Part shown: one piece after another, positions 26,556-34,681 of the stretch
Layout of the letters: every line of letters starts with the position of its first letter
Numbering within the stretch: the first letter of the stretch is position 1
Assembly: GCF_014654365.1 (NCBI RefSeq)
Contig: NZ_BNAY01000006.1
Location: 365,702 to 429,701, forward strand
Reading direction: 5' to 3'
DNA: 64,000 bases
Source: Amycolatopsis oliviviridis
GTDB lineage: Bacteria; Actinomycetota; Actinomycetes; Mycobacteriales; Pseudonocardiaceae
Translations under genes and position numbers: made by a program
Notes under the pieces: generated by a model
What the model saw: the letters and a program-made list of their open reading frames with translations, nothing else
Database searches by the model: none
What the model was told of the DNA's origin: nothing

Positions 26556-27427
26556 TCGGCACGGGCCGCGAGTTCGGTGTCCGGCGGGTAGTCGACGGCC
26601 ATCAGCGTCAGGCCGTGCGCGGGGGCGACAGCGCTGTCCCGCGTCCGGCTCTCCAAGACGCCACCGGGCCACTCCAGCGGCCGACGGCCGTCACCGACCA
26701 AGAGCAGCGCCCCCACCAGGCTGCGCACCATCGAGTGGCAGAACGCGTCAGCGGAGACGTCGACCTCGACAGCGTGCGGTCCGGTCCGCCTCCAGGCGAG
26801 CTTCTGCAGCTCGCGAATAGTCGTCCCGCCTTCACGCTGTTTGCAGAAGGCCGCGAAGTCCTGAAGCCCCAAGAGAGACTCCGACGCCTCGTTCATCGCG
26901 TCGATCGAGAGCGGCCGCCCCCAGGCGAGGGTGTCGTGCCGCCTCAAGGGATCCACGCCCCACGGCGCGTCCGAAACGCGGTAGCGATAGTGCCGCCGTA
27001 CGGCCGAGAACCGCGCGTCGAACCCGGGCGCGGCCGCACGGGCGTCCAGCACTCGCACGTCACCCGGCAGGTACCGGTTCCAGCGATGACGCATCCGCCC
27101 CAGGTCAGGAATGCCCTGCTCGTCCAGTTCCAGGCGTCCGGATCGCGTTTTGCCTGCTAAAGGCGACGCGTCGACGTGGACCACCTGGCCGGCGGCGTGC
27201 ACACCGGCATCGGTGCGGCCGGCGACGACGACGGACTTCGGCACCGAGGCCCCTGGGGGCTGCTTCGCGAGAGCCTCCTCGAGGACTCCCTGCACCGTGC
27301 GCCGCCCGGGCTGCCGCGCCCAGCCGGAGAAATCGGTGCCGTCGTAAGAAACATCCAGACGCAGACGAACGAGCCCGCCCTCCGCGATGGGAGTGGCGGG
27401 CTCGTCCGGGGTGTTCGGTGCCGTCAG
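26525..27427 (-). CDS. truA: tRNA pseudouridine(38-40) synthase
   Basis: About 300 residues. The core is RLRLDVSYDGTDFSGWARQP; the catalytic Asp is in AGRTDAGVHAAGQVVHVD, and VRSLVGALLLVGDGR lies in the C-terminal part. It makes pseudouridine at positions 38-40 of tRNA anticodon stems. No ATG, GTG or TTG lies in frame between the rplQ stop and the conserved core. The CTG at 27427, with AAGAAGGA 8 bases upstream, is my best start; a TTG inside rplQ is the only upstream canonical option. A repeat copy at 27139-27170 inserts SPLAGKTRSG. Order rplQ-truA is as in mycobacteria. Confidence 0.9.
   Translation of the reverse strand: MTAPNTPDEPATPIAEGGLVRLRLDVSYDGTDFSGWARQPGRRTVQGVLEEALAKQPPGASVPKSVVVAGRTDAGVHAAGQVVHVDASPLAGKTRSGRLELDEQGIPDLGRMRHRWNRYLPGDVRVLDARAAAPGFDARFSAVRRHYRYRVSDAPWGVDPLRRHDTLAWGRPLSIDAMNEASESLLGLQDFAAFCKQREGGTTIRELQKLAWRRTGPHAVEVDVSADAFCHSMVRSLVGALLLVGDGRRPLEWPGGVLESRTRDSAVAPAHGLTLMAVDYPPDTELAARADQTRAMRTPS
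27139..27170. repeat. Diverged palindromic element copy in truA
   Basis: GGATCGCGTTTTGCCTGCTA, with TTTAG changed to TTTTG. In the truA frame this substitution turns the element's stop codon TAA into AAA. Confidence 0.65.
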
Positions 27428-27431
27428 GACG

Positions 27432-27995
27432 TCAGTCCTTCTTGCTGTCCGCGTCCGCGGCGGGGGCCTCAGCGGCCTCGTCGGCGGCGGGAGCCTCGGT
27501 GGCCTCCGGAGCCTCGGTGGCGGCCGTGTCGGCAACCTCAGGGGCCTCGGTGGCCTCCTCGGCGGCCGGGGCGGCAGCCTTCGGCTCGTCCTTGGCGAAC
27601 TTCGTCTTGCGCGCGGCCTCGGCCTCGGCGGTGACGGTCTTCTCGGCCACCAGCTCGATGACGGCCATGGGGGCGTTGTCGCCCTTGCGCGCCATCGTCT
27701 TGGTGATCCGGGTGTAGCCACCCGGACGCTCCGCGAAGAACGGACCGATCTCGGCGATCAGCTTGTGCACGACGTCCTTGTCGCGCACGATGCGCTGGAT
27801 CTGACGACGGTTGTGCAGGTCGCCCCGCTTCGCCTTCGTGATCAGCTTCTCGGCCAGCGGGCGCACCCGCCGGGCCTTCGCCTCGGTCGTCGTGATCTTG
27901 CCGTGCTCGAACAGCTGGGTGGCCAGGTTGGCCAAGATCAGCCGCTCGTGCGCGGGCGACCCGCCGAGACGGGGTCCCTTTGTGGGGGTGGGCAT
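27432..27995 (-). CDS. rplQ: 50S ribosomal protein L17 with acidic tail
   Basis: 187 residues; the conserved core is about 120 (PTPTKGPRLGGSPAHERLIL, then TEAKARRVRPLAEKLIT). From about residue 125 there is a 60-residue Ala/Glu/Pro/Thr-rich acidic extension ending DADSKKD. Long L17 tails are common in actinobacteria. Last r-protein gene of the infA-rplQ operon. Confidence 0.96.
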   Translation of the reverse strand: MPTPTKGPRLGGSPAHERLILANLATQLFEHGKITTTEAKARRVRPLAEKLITKAKRGDLHNRRQIQRIVRDKDVVHKLIAEIGPFFAERPGGYTRITKTMARKGDNAPMAVIELVAEKTVTAEAEAARKTKFAKDEPKAAAPAAEEATEAPEVADTAATEAPEATEAPAADEAAEAPAADADSKKD

Positions 27996-28070
27996 CGGTT
28001 CTCCTCGTTCAGCTCACAGCTGGAGGCCGGGGCTCCCCCACCCCTACCGGTGAGGGAGCCGTAGCTGGCC

Positions 28071-29144
28071 TTACAGCTGCTCCGTCTCTGCGTAGTCCTG
28101 GCCATCGTCGTGGCCGTTGTCCGAAATTCCGTCCGTGATGCTGTCGACGCCCTCGGACCAGCCTTCACCGTCGTAGCTGGCCGCGGCCGCGGTCGGGTCG
28201 AACCCGGGCGGGCTGTCCTTCAGCGCGAGGCCGAGACCGACGAGCTTGAGCTTGACCTCGTCGATCGACTTCGCACCGAAGTTGCGGATGTCCAGCAGGT
28301 CGGCCTCGCTGCGCGAGACCAGTTCGCCGACGGTGTGGATGCCCTCGCGCTTGAGGCAGTTGTACGACCGGACGGTGAGGTCCAGGTCCTCGATCGGCAT
28401 CGCGTAGGCGGCGATGGTGTCCGCCTCCTGCGGCGACGGGCCGATCTCGATGCCCTCGGCGTCGACGTTCAGCTCGCGCGCGAGACCGAACAGCTCCACC
28501 AGCGTCTTACCGGCCGACGCGACGGCGTCCCGCGGCGTGATCGACGGCTTCGTCTCCACGTCCAGGATCAGCTTGTCGAAGTCGGTGCGCTGCTCGACAC
28601 GGGTCGCCTCGACCTTGTAGGTCACCTTCAGCACCGGGGAGTAGATGGAGTCGACCGGGATCCGGCCGATCTCCGCGCCCGCCTGCTTGTTCTGCAGGGC
28701 CGGAACGTAACCGCGGCCGCGCTCGACGACGAGCTCGATCTCGAGCTTGCCCTTGCCGTTCAGCGACGCGATGTGCAGATCCGGGTTGTGCACGGTGACA
28801 CCGGCCGGGGGCACGATGTCGGCGGCGGTGACCTCACCGGGGCCCTGCTTGCGCAGGTACATGGTGACCGGCTCGTCCTCTTCCGAGGAGACCACGAGCT
28901 CCTTGAGGTTCAGGATGATGTCGGTGACGTCTTCCTTCACCCCGGGAACGGTGGTGAACTCGTGCAGCACGCCGTCGATGCGGATGCTCGTCACGGCCGC
29001 GCCCGGAATGGACGACAGCAGCGTGCGCCGCAGCGAGTTGCCGAGCGTGTACCCGAAGCCGGGCTCCAGCGGTTCGATGGTGAACCGGGAGCGGGTCTCG
29101 TTGACCGTCTCTTCGCCGAGAGCCGGCCGCTGGGAAATCAGCAT
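28071..29144 (-). CDS. rpoA: DNA-directed RNA polymerase subunit alpha
   Basis: 357 residues from MLISQRPALGEE at 29144, with SD AAAGGA. The N-terminal dimerisation domain has FTIEPLEPGFGYTLGNSLRR. The C-terminal DNA/activator-binding domain (about 250-320) has IEDLDLTVRSYNCLKREGI. It ends in an acidic tail. Downstream of rpsD as in other actinobacteria. Confidence 0.98.
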   Translation of the reverse strand: MLISQRPALGEETVNETRSRFTIEPLEPGFGYTLGNSLRRTLLSSIPGAAVTSIRIDGVLHEFTTVPGVKEDVTDIILNLKELVVSSEEDEPVTMYLRKQGPGEVTAADIVPPAGVTVHNPDLHIASLNGKGKLEIELVVERGRGYVPALQNKQAGAEIGRIPVDSIYSPVLKVTYKVEATRVEQRTDFDKLILDVETKPSITPRDAVASAGKTLVELFGLARELNVDAEGIEIGPSPQEADTIAAYAMPIEDLDLTVRSYNCLKREGIHTVGELVSRSEADLLDIRNFGAKSIDEVKLKLVGLGLALKDSPPGFDPTAAAASYDGEGWSEGVDSITDGISDNGHDDGQDYAETEQL

Positions 29145-29271
29145 CTTTCCTAATTCCTTTCCAAACGGCGCCCGCCATATGACACCGAAAGGGATGGCGA
29201 CGCGGCGGCGCACTCTGGGCGCCGCCGCGCGAACCCACACCGGGCCGGAGGATCTCCGGCCCGGTGATGGA

Positions 29272-29877
29272 TCACTTCGAGTAGAGCTCGACGATCAGCT
29301 GTTCCTGAACCGGAACGTCGATCTGAGCGCGCTCCGGGAGCTGGTGGACCAGCACACGGAGGTTGGACGGAACGACCTGGAGCCACGCGGGAACCGGACG
29401 CTCGCCGAACGACTCCTTGGCCGCGACGAAGGGCAGCATCGCGAACGACTTCGGCCGCACGTCGATGATGTCCCACTTCGTGACCTGGTAGGACGGGACG
29501 TTGACCTTGACGCCGTTGACCAGGAAGTGGCCGTGGCTCACCAGCTGACGCGCCTGACGGCGGGTGCGGGCGATGCCGGCGCGGTAGATCACGTTGTCCA
29601 GACGGGACTCGAGGATCTGCAGCAGGTTCTCACCGGTCTTACCCGGACGCCGGACGGCTTCCTTGTAGTACCGGACGAACTGACGCTCGAGAACGCCGTA
29701 GGTGTAGCGAGCCTTCTGCTTCTCCTGCGACTGCAGGAGGTACTCGGACTCCTTGATGCGCCCGCGGCCGTGCTGGCCCGGCGGGTAGGGGCGACGCTCG
29801 AAAGCCTGGTCGCCGCCGATGAGGTCAACCTTGAGGCGACGCGAAATACGCGTCGCGGGGCCGGTGTAACGAGCCAT
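29272..29877 (-). CDS. rpsD: 30S ribosomal protein S4
   Basis: 201 residues. RPYPPGQHGRGRIKESEYLL and the S4 RNA-binding domain SRLDNVIYRAGIARTRRQAR are clear. The N-terminal zinc cysteines are absent (C-minus form, as in mycobacterial S4). A 16S assembly initiator protein and, in other bacteria, a translational repressor of this operon. Confidence 0.97.
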   Translation of the reverse strand: MARYTGPATRISRRLKVDLIGGDQAFERRPYPPGQHGRGRIKESEYLLQSQEKQKARYTYGVLERQFVRYYKEAVRRPGKTGENLLQILESRLDNVIYRAGIARTRRQARQLVSHGHFLVNGVKVNVPSYQVTKWDIIDVRPKSFAMLPFVAAKESFGERPVPAWLQVVPSNLRVLVHQLPERAQIDVPVQEQLIVELYSK

Positions 29878-29900
29878 TTCTTCTTACTCCTCCCCGTTCC

Positions 29901-30308
29901 TCAGACCCGGCGCCGCTTGGGCGGGCGGCAGCCGTTGTGAGGCTGCGGGGTCACGTCCTGGATGGTGCCGACCTCGAGGCCGGCCGCCTGCAGCGAGCGG
30001 ATCGCCGTCTCGCGGCCCGAACCCGGGCCCTTCACGAAGACGTCGACCTTCTTCATGCCGTGCTCGGCAGCCTTGCGGGCGGCGTTCTCGGCGGCCATCT
30101 GCGCGGCGAACGGGGTGGACTTACGCGAGCCCTTGAAGCCCACGTGACCACTCGACGCCCACGCGATCACGGCACCGGTCGGGTCCGTGATCGAGACGAT
30201 GGTGTTGTTGAAGGTGCTCTTGATGTGCGCGTGACCGTGCGCGACATTCTTCTTTTCCTTACGGCGGACCTTCTTGGCCCCCGCCGCAGTACGAGACTTC
30301 GGTGGCAT
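29901..30308 (-). CDS. rpsK: 30S ribosomal protein S11
   Basis: 135 residues. HGHAHIKSTFNNTIVSITDP, the glycine-rich VFVKGPGSGRETAIRSLQAA and the C-terminal PHNGCRPPKRRRV are standard. It lies on the 30S platform. The ATG is preceded by AGGAG, 18 bases after the small gene at 30327. Confidence 0.98.
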   Translation of the reverse strand: MPPKSRTAAGAKKVRRKEKKNVAHGHAHIKSTFNNTIVSITDPTGAVIAWASSGHVGFKGSRKSTPFAAQMAAENAARKAAEHGMKKVDVFVKGPGSGRETAIRSLQAAGLEVGTIQDVTPQPHNGCRPPKRRRV

Positions 30309-30326
30309 GTTCTGAGGGTTCTCCTG

Positions 30327-30512
30327 TTAGCGCGCGTTCTCTTGGTGAGCGGCGACCGCTTCGGCCTGTCCGCGCCGGATGATCGAACCGGCGTCGGTGT
30401 ACAGGTTGCGGAGCGCCATCGGGCGGGCGTAGAGCGCCTTGGGCGAGACACAAGCCGAGCCGCGGCGGTGAACGCCGCCCATCCGCACGACCTTCTTGCC
30501 CTGGACGCTCAC
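30327..30512 (-). CDS. Probable small basic protein between rpsM and rpsK
   Basis: 61 residues from a GTG that overlaps the rpsM stop (GTGA), with AAGAAGG about 10 bases upstream; the TAA stop lies 18 bases before rpsK. Third codon positions are about 87 percent G/C and second positions much lower, the normal coding signature of this genome. It is basic, with no signal peptide or membrane span; segments include KKVVRMGGVHRRGSACVSPK and LRNLYTDAGSIIRRGQAEAV. rpsM is normally followed directly by rpsK, so this is an unusual insertion into a conserved operon. I recognise no family. Confidence 0.55.
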   Translation of the reverse strand: MSVQGKKVVRMGGVHRRGSACVSPKALYARPMALRNLYTDAGSIIRRGQAEAVAAHQENAR

Positions 30513-30889
30513 TTCTTGCCAGCCTTCTTCTTGCCGGCGACCGTCTTCTTCGGACCCTTGCGGGTGCGGGCGTTCGTCTTGGTCCGCTGGCCACGGACGG
30601 GAAGTCCGCGACGCCAGCGAAGGCCCTCGTAGCACCCGATCTCGATCTTCCGACGGATGTCGGCGTTCACCTCGCGGCGAAGGTCACCCTCGACCTTGAA
30701 GTTCTCTTCGATGTAGACCCGCAGCTTGGCGAGGTCGTCATCGCTCAGATCCTTGACGCGAGTGTCCGCGTTGAGCTCGGCAGCCGCGATGAGCTGCTTC
30801 GAGCGGGTACGGCCGATGCCGTAGATGTAGGTCAGCGCGATCTCCAACCGCTTTTCGCGGGGGAGGTCTACGCCAGCGAGTCGTGCCAT
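30509..30889 (-). CDS. rpsM: 30S ribosomal protein S13
   Basis: 126 residues. It begins MARLAGVDLPREKRLEIAL; IYGIGRTRSKQLI is the helix-two-turn-helix region, and the basic tail is KKTVAGKKKAGKK. It lies in the 30S head and contacts the P-site tRNA and the 50S bridge. Confidence 0.98.
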   Translation of the reverse strand: MARLAGVDLPREKRLEIALTYIYGIGRTRSKQLIAAAELNADTRVKDLSDDDLAKLRVYIEENFKVEGDLRREVNADIRRKIEIGCYEGLRWRRGLPVRGQRTKTNARTRKGPKKTVAGKKKAGKK

Positions 30890-30938
30890 TGGCGTTGATG
30901 CTCCTTCATAGAATTCATCTCCAGGTCTGCTCCCCGTC

Positions 30939-31041
30939 CGGTCCCGGGACCGACTCGCCTGTCGTGCCCTTGGCTTGCGCTTCGGGTGTCCCGGCCCCGG
31001 CCTGAAGTCCGGGGGTGAACCGGGCCGTTCGCACGGCCCGG
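30939..31041 (-). promoter_or_regulatory. Structured rpmJ-rpsM spacer
   Basis: 205 bases separate rpmJ and rpsM, unusually long inside this operon. The spacer holds a 14-base palindrome CGGTCCCGGGACCG (30939-30952) and a stem-loop CCGGGCCGT-TCGC-ACGGCCCGG (31020-31041). It could be a leader for autoregulation by S4 or S13, or an attenuator. No gene seen. Confidence 0.4.
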
Positions 31042-31094
31042 CAGGTGCGGGGAGATTGTGTAGCCGTCAATCCACTCTGTACGAGTGCGAGTGA

Positions 31095-31208
31095 TCAGCC
31101 CTGCCGCTGCTTGTGCCGCAGGTTCTCGCAGATCACCATGATCCGGCCGTGACGGCGGATCACCTTGCACTTGTCGCAGATCTTCTTGACGCTCGGCTGG
31201 ACCTTCAC
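31095..31208 (-). CDS. rpmJ: 50S ribosomal protein L36
   Basis: 37 residues from a GTG. VKVQPSVKKICDKCKVIRRH is diagnostic. The zinc ligands Cys11, Cys14, Cys27 and His32 are all present (zinc-binding form), and SD GGAGA precedes the start. It sits between infA and rpsM as expected. Confidence 0.97.
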   Translation of the reverse strand: MKVQPSVKKICDKCKVIRRHGRIMVICENLRHKQRQG

Positions 31209-31244
31209 GTCTCCTGCTCTCCTGCTTGTGCTAACTCGTCGTGA

Positions 31245-31466
31245 TCACTTGTAGCGGTAGACGATGCGACCACGAGACAAGTCGTAGGGCGAGAGCTCCA
31301 CGACAACCCTGTCCTCGGGCAGGATGCGGATGTAGTGCTGCCGCATCTTGCCGCTGATGTGTGCAAGGACCTTGTGGCCGTTCTCCAACTCGACGCGGAA
31401 CATCGCGTTGGGGAGCGGCTCGACTACGCGGCCTTCGACCTCGATGGCCCCGTCTTTCTTGCCCAT
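31245..31466 (-). CDS. infA: Translation initiation factor IF-1
   Basis: 73 residues, a single OB-fold: GAIEVEGRVVEPLPNAMFRV, GHKVLAHISGKMRQHYIRIL, DRVVVELSPYDLSRGRIVYR. It occupies the 30S A site during initiation. SD GGAGGA precedes the ATG. First gene of the infA-rplQ operon. Confidence 0.98.
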   Translation of the reverse strand: MGKKDGAIEVEGRVVEPLPNAMFRVELENGHKVLAHISGKMRQHYIRILPEDRVVVELSPYDLSRGRIVYRYK

Positions 31467-31720
31467 GTCCTCCGCATTTCCTGTCGCTACACTGTGTGAT
31501 CAGTCAAAGCTTGAGTGCTTGGCTGGGTGGTGCTTCGGCACACTCCTGCCCGGGTCCAATGTCCGTTCGCGAGAATTCACGAGCGCGCAGGATCCGGGCG
31601 CGATGAGTACACCGACTTGACAGTGTACGCAACCCGTGTCGTGAGCCCCAAACGGGGGGTAACTGTGTTAGGTGACCCCTGTGCCCGCCGGAAGCGGCCT
31701 CCACCATCGTACGCCTCCGC
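31467..31720 (-). promoter_or_regulatory. infA upstream region
   Basis: No gene. The segment is less GC-rich than its surroundings. The inverted repeat GTACAC-10-GTGTAC at about 31608-31629, and a possible promoter on the minus strand (TTGCGT, 17 bases, TACTCA) overlapping it, are visible. Weak evidence for the operon promoter. Confidence 0.3.
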
Positions 31721-31990
31721 CGACCTGCGTTTAGCGGGCTAAACGCGCTCTGTCGGGCGGGTGCCCCGGCGCGCTCGGCGGGTGGGGTGCGCCCGATGGG
31801 GGCAGCGGGCAGGCTCCTCTTCGGCGGGCCCGGGCGCTGCGCCGACCAGCGGACGGACTTGCGTTTAGCGGCCTAACCGCGCTCCGGGCGCGTTCGCCTT
31901 TAGCCCCCTAATCGCGATCGGCGGAGCGCGATTAGGGGGCTAAACGCAGGTCCGGGCGCACTTGCGTTTAGCGGGCTAAACGCGATCCGG
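31721..31990. repeat. Cluster of five palindromic element copies between infA and map
   Basis: Copies near 31721-31750, 31857-31884, 31892-31919, 31925-31951 and 31960-31990. The third and fourth are inverted relative to each other (CTTTAGCCCCCTAATCGCG and CGCGATTAGGGGGCTAAACG) and could pair into one long hairpin. The last ends 12 bases from the map stop, where it may serve as the map terminator. Confidence 0.85.
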
Positions 31991-32001
31991 GGGTGGAGGG
32001 G

Positions 32002-32778
32002 TCAGGAGTCTTCGGGGGCGGTCAGGACCCACGGGCCGTCATCGGTGATGGCGACGGTGTGCTCCCAGTGTGACGCCCGCGAGCCGTCCGCGGTCACGAC
32101 GGTCCACCCGTCCTCGAGCTCGACGGTCTCTCCCCCGCCACCGGTGAGCATGGGCTCGATCGCGAGCGCCATCCCGGTCTTGAGCCGCGGCCCCTTGCCC
32201 GGTTTGCCGAGGTTCGGCAGGAACGGGTCCATGTGCATCTGGCGCCCGATCCCGTGACCGCCGTACTCGACGATCATCCCGTACTCGATGCCGTCGTCCC
32301 GGCCGGCCTTCTCGGCCGCGGTCTGCACGGCGTACGAGATGTCCGTGAGCCGTCCACCCGCCGACACCGCGGCGATCCCTGCCCACATGGCGGCCTCGGT
32401 GGCCGCGGAAAGCGCGAGATCCGCCTTCGATACCTCGCCGATCGCGAGGGTGACCGCGGAGTCGCCGTGCCAGCCGTCGAGGATCGCGCCGCAGTCGACG
32501 GAGATGATGTCGCCGTCGTTCAGGACCTGCGTCTTCGACGGGATGCCGTGGACGATCTGCTCGTTCACCGAAGCGCAGATCGACGCCGGGAAGCCGTGGT
32601 ACCCCTTGAACGAGGGAACCGCGCCGGCGTCGCGGATCGTCTGCTCGGCGAGTTCGTCGAGATCGGCCGTGGTCACGTCCGGCTTGGCGATCTCCCGCAC
32701 CGCGGTGAGGGTGCGCCAGACGACCAGGCCCGCGGCCCGCATCGCCTGGAGCTCACCGGGGGTCTTGATTTCGATCAT
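32002..32778 (-). CDS. map: Methionine aminopeptidase, type I
   Basis: 258 residues from MIEIKTPGELQAMRAAGLVV at 32778, the usual start of actinobacterial type I enzymes; a GTG at 32826 overlapping the adk stop is an alternative. It removes N-terminal Met from nascent proteins. The metal ligands are in place: Asp in SVDCGAILDGWHGDSAVT (two), His in EYGGHGIG, Glu in LAIEPML, Glu in SHWEHTVA. The substrate-pocket His is in FKGYHGFPASICASVN. Operon secY-adk-map. Confidence 0.96.
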   Translation of the reverse strand: MIEIKTPGELQAMRAAGLVVWRTLTAVREIAKPDVTTADLDELAEQTIRDAGAVPSFKGYHGFPASICASVNEQIVHGIPSKTQVLNDGDIISVDCGAILDGWHGDSAVTLAIGEVSKADLALSAATEAAMWAGIAAVSAGGRLTDISYAVQTAAEKAGRDDGIEYGMIVEYGGHGIGRQMHMDPFLPNLGKPGKGPRLKTGMALAIEPMLTGGGGETVELEDGWTVVTADGSRASHWEHTVAITDDGPWVLTAPEDS

Positions 32779-32822
32779 GCGCCCACGACGAAGCCGTTGC
32801 AGTACACGCAGTCCTCCGAGGT

Positions 32823-33377
32823 TCACGTGCGGTCGCGCAGCGCTTCCAGCACGCGGGCGGAGATCTCGTCGACCGAGCCGACGCCGTCGACCGTGACCAG
32901 GATGTCCGCGTAGTACTCGAGCAGCGGAGCCGTCTCGGATACGTAGATCTGCTGACGACGACGGATGACCTCTTCGGTGTCGTCCGAACGACCGCGGGAC
33001 AGCAGCCGCTCGACGACGACGTCTTCCGAGACCTGGAGCTGGATGACCGCGTTCAGCTCGGTGTCGACCTCGCCGAGGATCTCACCGAGGACATCGGCCT
33101 GCTTGGTGTTCCGGGGGAACCCGTCCAGCAGGAAACCGACCTTCGCGTCGGGTTCGGCGAGACGCTCACGCACCATCTCGTTCGTGACCGAGTCGGGCAC
33201 GAGTTCACCGGAGTCCAGGTAGCGCTTGGCTTCCTGGCCCAGCGGCGTCTGCTCGCCCACGTGGGCGCGAAACAGGTCGCCGGTCGAGATGTGCGGGATC
33301 CGGAGCTTCTCCGACAGTGCTACCGCCTGAGTACCTTTGCCCGCGCCAGGAGGGCCAACGAGAACCAGGCGCGTCAC
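32823..33377 (-). CDS. adk: Adenylate kinase
   Basis: 184 residues, the short form without the zinc/LID insertion, as in mycobacteria. Walker A is GPPGAGKGTQ; HISTGDLFRA, LLDGFPRN and RSDDTEEVIRRR (LID arginines) are present. It converts AMP plus ATP to two ADP. The GTG start overlaps the secY stop (GTGA). Confidence 0.98.
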   Translation of the reverse strand: MTRLVLVGPPGAGKGTQAVALSEKLRIPHISTGDLFRAHVGEQTPLGQEAKRYLDSGELVPDSVTNEMVRERLAEPDAKVGFLLDGFPRNTKQADVLGEILGEVDTELNAVIQLQVSEDVVVERLLSRGRSDDTEEVIRRRQQIYVSETAPLLEYYADILVTVDGVGSVDEISARVLEALRDRT

Positions 33378-34681
33378 TTCAAGAACCCTTCGTAGTTACG
33401 TTGCATCAGCTGGCTTTCGATCTGCTTCACGGTGTCGAGACCGACACCGACCATGATCAGCACAGCCGTGCCACCGAACGGGAAGTTCTGGTTGTTCCCG
33501 CTGCCGGTGACGGACAGGAAGAAGTTCGGAAGGATCGCGATGATGCCCAGGTACAGCGAGCCCGGCAGGGTGATCCGGCCGAGGACGTAGCTGAGGTACT
33601 CCGCGGTGGGGCGCCCCGGGCGGATACCCGGGATGAAGCCACCGAACTTCTTCATCTCTTCCGCACGCTCGTCCACGTTGAACGTGATCGTGATGTAGAA
33701 GTACGTGAAGAAGATGATCAACGCGAAGTACAGCAGGACGTGCGCCCAGCTGGACTGGTTGACGATGTAGTTCTGGATGAAGACCTGCCAACCGGCGTTG
33801 CTGTTGGCGTCGCCGACGAGGCGGCTGATCAGGTCCGGCAGGTAGAGCAGCGACGAGGCGAAGATGACCGGGATGACACCGGCCTGGTTCACCTTGATCG
33901 GCAGGTAGGTCGAGGTCCCGCCGTACATGCGGCGGCCGATCATGCGCTTGGCGTACTGCACCGGGATCCGGCGCTGGCCCTGCTCGACGAAGATGACGCT
34001 GGCGATGATCACCAAGCCGAACACACAGATCAGGGCGAAGACGACGCCACCCGCGCTGCTGAGGATGTTGCCACCCTCGATCGGGATGCGGGCCGCGATG
34101 TTCAGGAAGATGAGGACGGACATGCCGTTGCCGACGCCGCGCTCGGTGATCAGCTCACCCAGCCACATCATGACGGCGGTACCGGCGGTCATCGTGATCA
34201 CGATGATGGCCAGCGTGTAGACGCTGTTGTCCGGGATGATCGCGGTGTCACACTGCGGGAAGAGCTGCTTGCGGTCGGCGAGCGCCACCACACCGGTGGC
34301 CTGCAGGACCGCGAGGGCGATCGTCAGGTACCGGGTGTACTGGGTCAGCTTGCCCTGACCGGACTGGCCTTCCTTCTTCAGCTCCTCGAACCGCGGGATG
34401 ACCACGGTGAGGAGCTGGACGATGATGCTCGCCGTGATGTACGGCATGATGCCGGTCGAGAACAGCGACAGCTGCAGCAGCGCACCGCCGCTGAACAGGT
34501 TCAGCAGCTGATAGACGCCCTCCTGCGACCCGGTCTCCGTACATTTCTGGACGGCGGAGTACGAGATGCCCGGGGCCGGGATGGTGGCACCGATTCGGTA
34601 GACCGCGACAATGGCTAGCGTGAACAGGATCTTCTTACGTAGATCCGGCGTCGCGAGAGCCGAGCGGAAGGCGCTGAGCAC
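33374..34681 (-). CDS. secY: Preprotein translocase subunit SecY
   Basis: 435 residues from the GTG at 34681 (SAFRSALATPDLRKKILFTL), with GAGGAGG upstream; longer in-frame starts extend into the leader. Ten membrane spans are predicted by eye. PAPGISYSAV, the SIIVQLLTVVIPRFEEL region and FIPGIRPGRPTAEYL (cytoplasmic loop) are diagnostic. Central channel of the Sec translocon. Here it is separated from rplO by about 6.5 kb... of map-side order: the rplO gene lies 2.1 kb upstream across two unrelated genes. Confidence 0.97.
   Translation of the reverse strand: MLSAFRSALATPDLRKKILFTLAIVAVYRIGATIPAPGISYSAVQKCTETGSQEGVYQLLNLFSGGALLQLSLFSTGIMPYITASIIVQLLTVVIPRFEELKKEGQSGQGKLTQYTRYLTIALAVLQATGVVALADRKQLFPQCDTAIIPDNSVYTLAIIVITMTAGTAVMMWLGELITERGVGNGMSVLIFLNIAARIPIEGGNILSSAGGVVFALICVFGLVIIASVIFVEQGQRRIPVQYAKRMIGRRMYGGTSTYLPIKVNQAGVIPVIFASSLLYLPDLISRLVGDANSNAGWQVFIQNYIVNQSSWAHVLLYFALIIFFTYFYITITFNVDERAEEMKKFGGFIPGIRPGRPTAEYLSYVLGRITLPGSLYLGIIAILPNFFLSVTGSGNNQNFPFGGTAVLIMVGVGLDTVKQIESQLMQRNYEGFLK

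Noticed and set aside
30259..30635. Other frames across the rpsM-rpsK junction
   Set aside because: They overlap rpsM or rpsK extensively in the wrong frame and lack the codon-position bias seen in the 30327-30512 frame.
31721..31990. Repeat cluster as a CRISPR array
   Set aside because: Copies are palindromic, vary in core and orientation, and the spacing is irregular; no cas genes in the window.
32779..32826. Upstream GTG start for map overlapping the adk stop
   Set aside because: Possible coupling, but homologues begin at the MIEIKTP-like position, so the shorter start is preferred.
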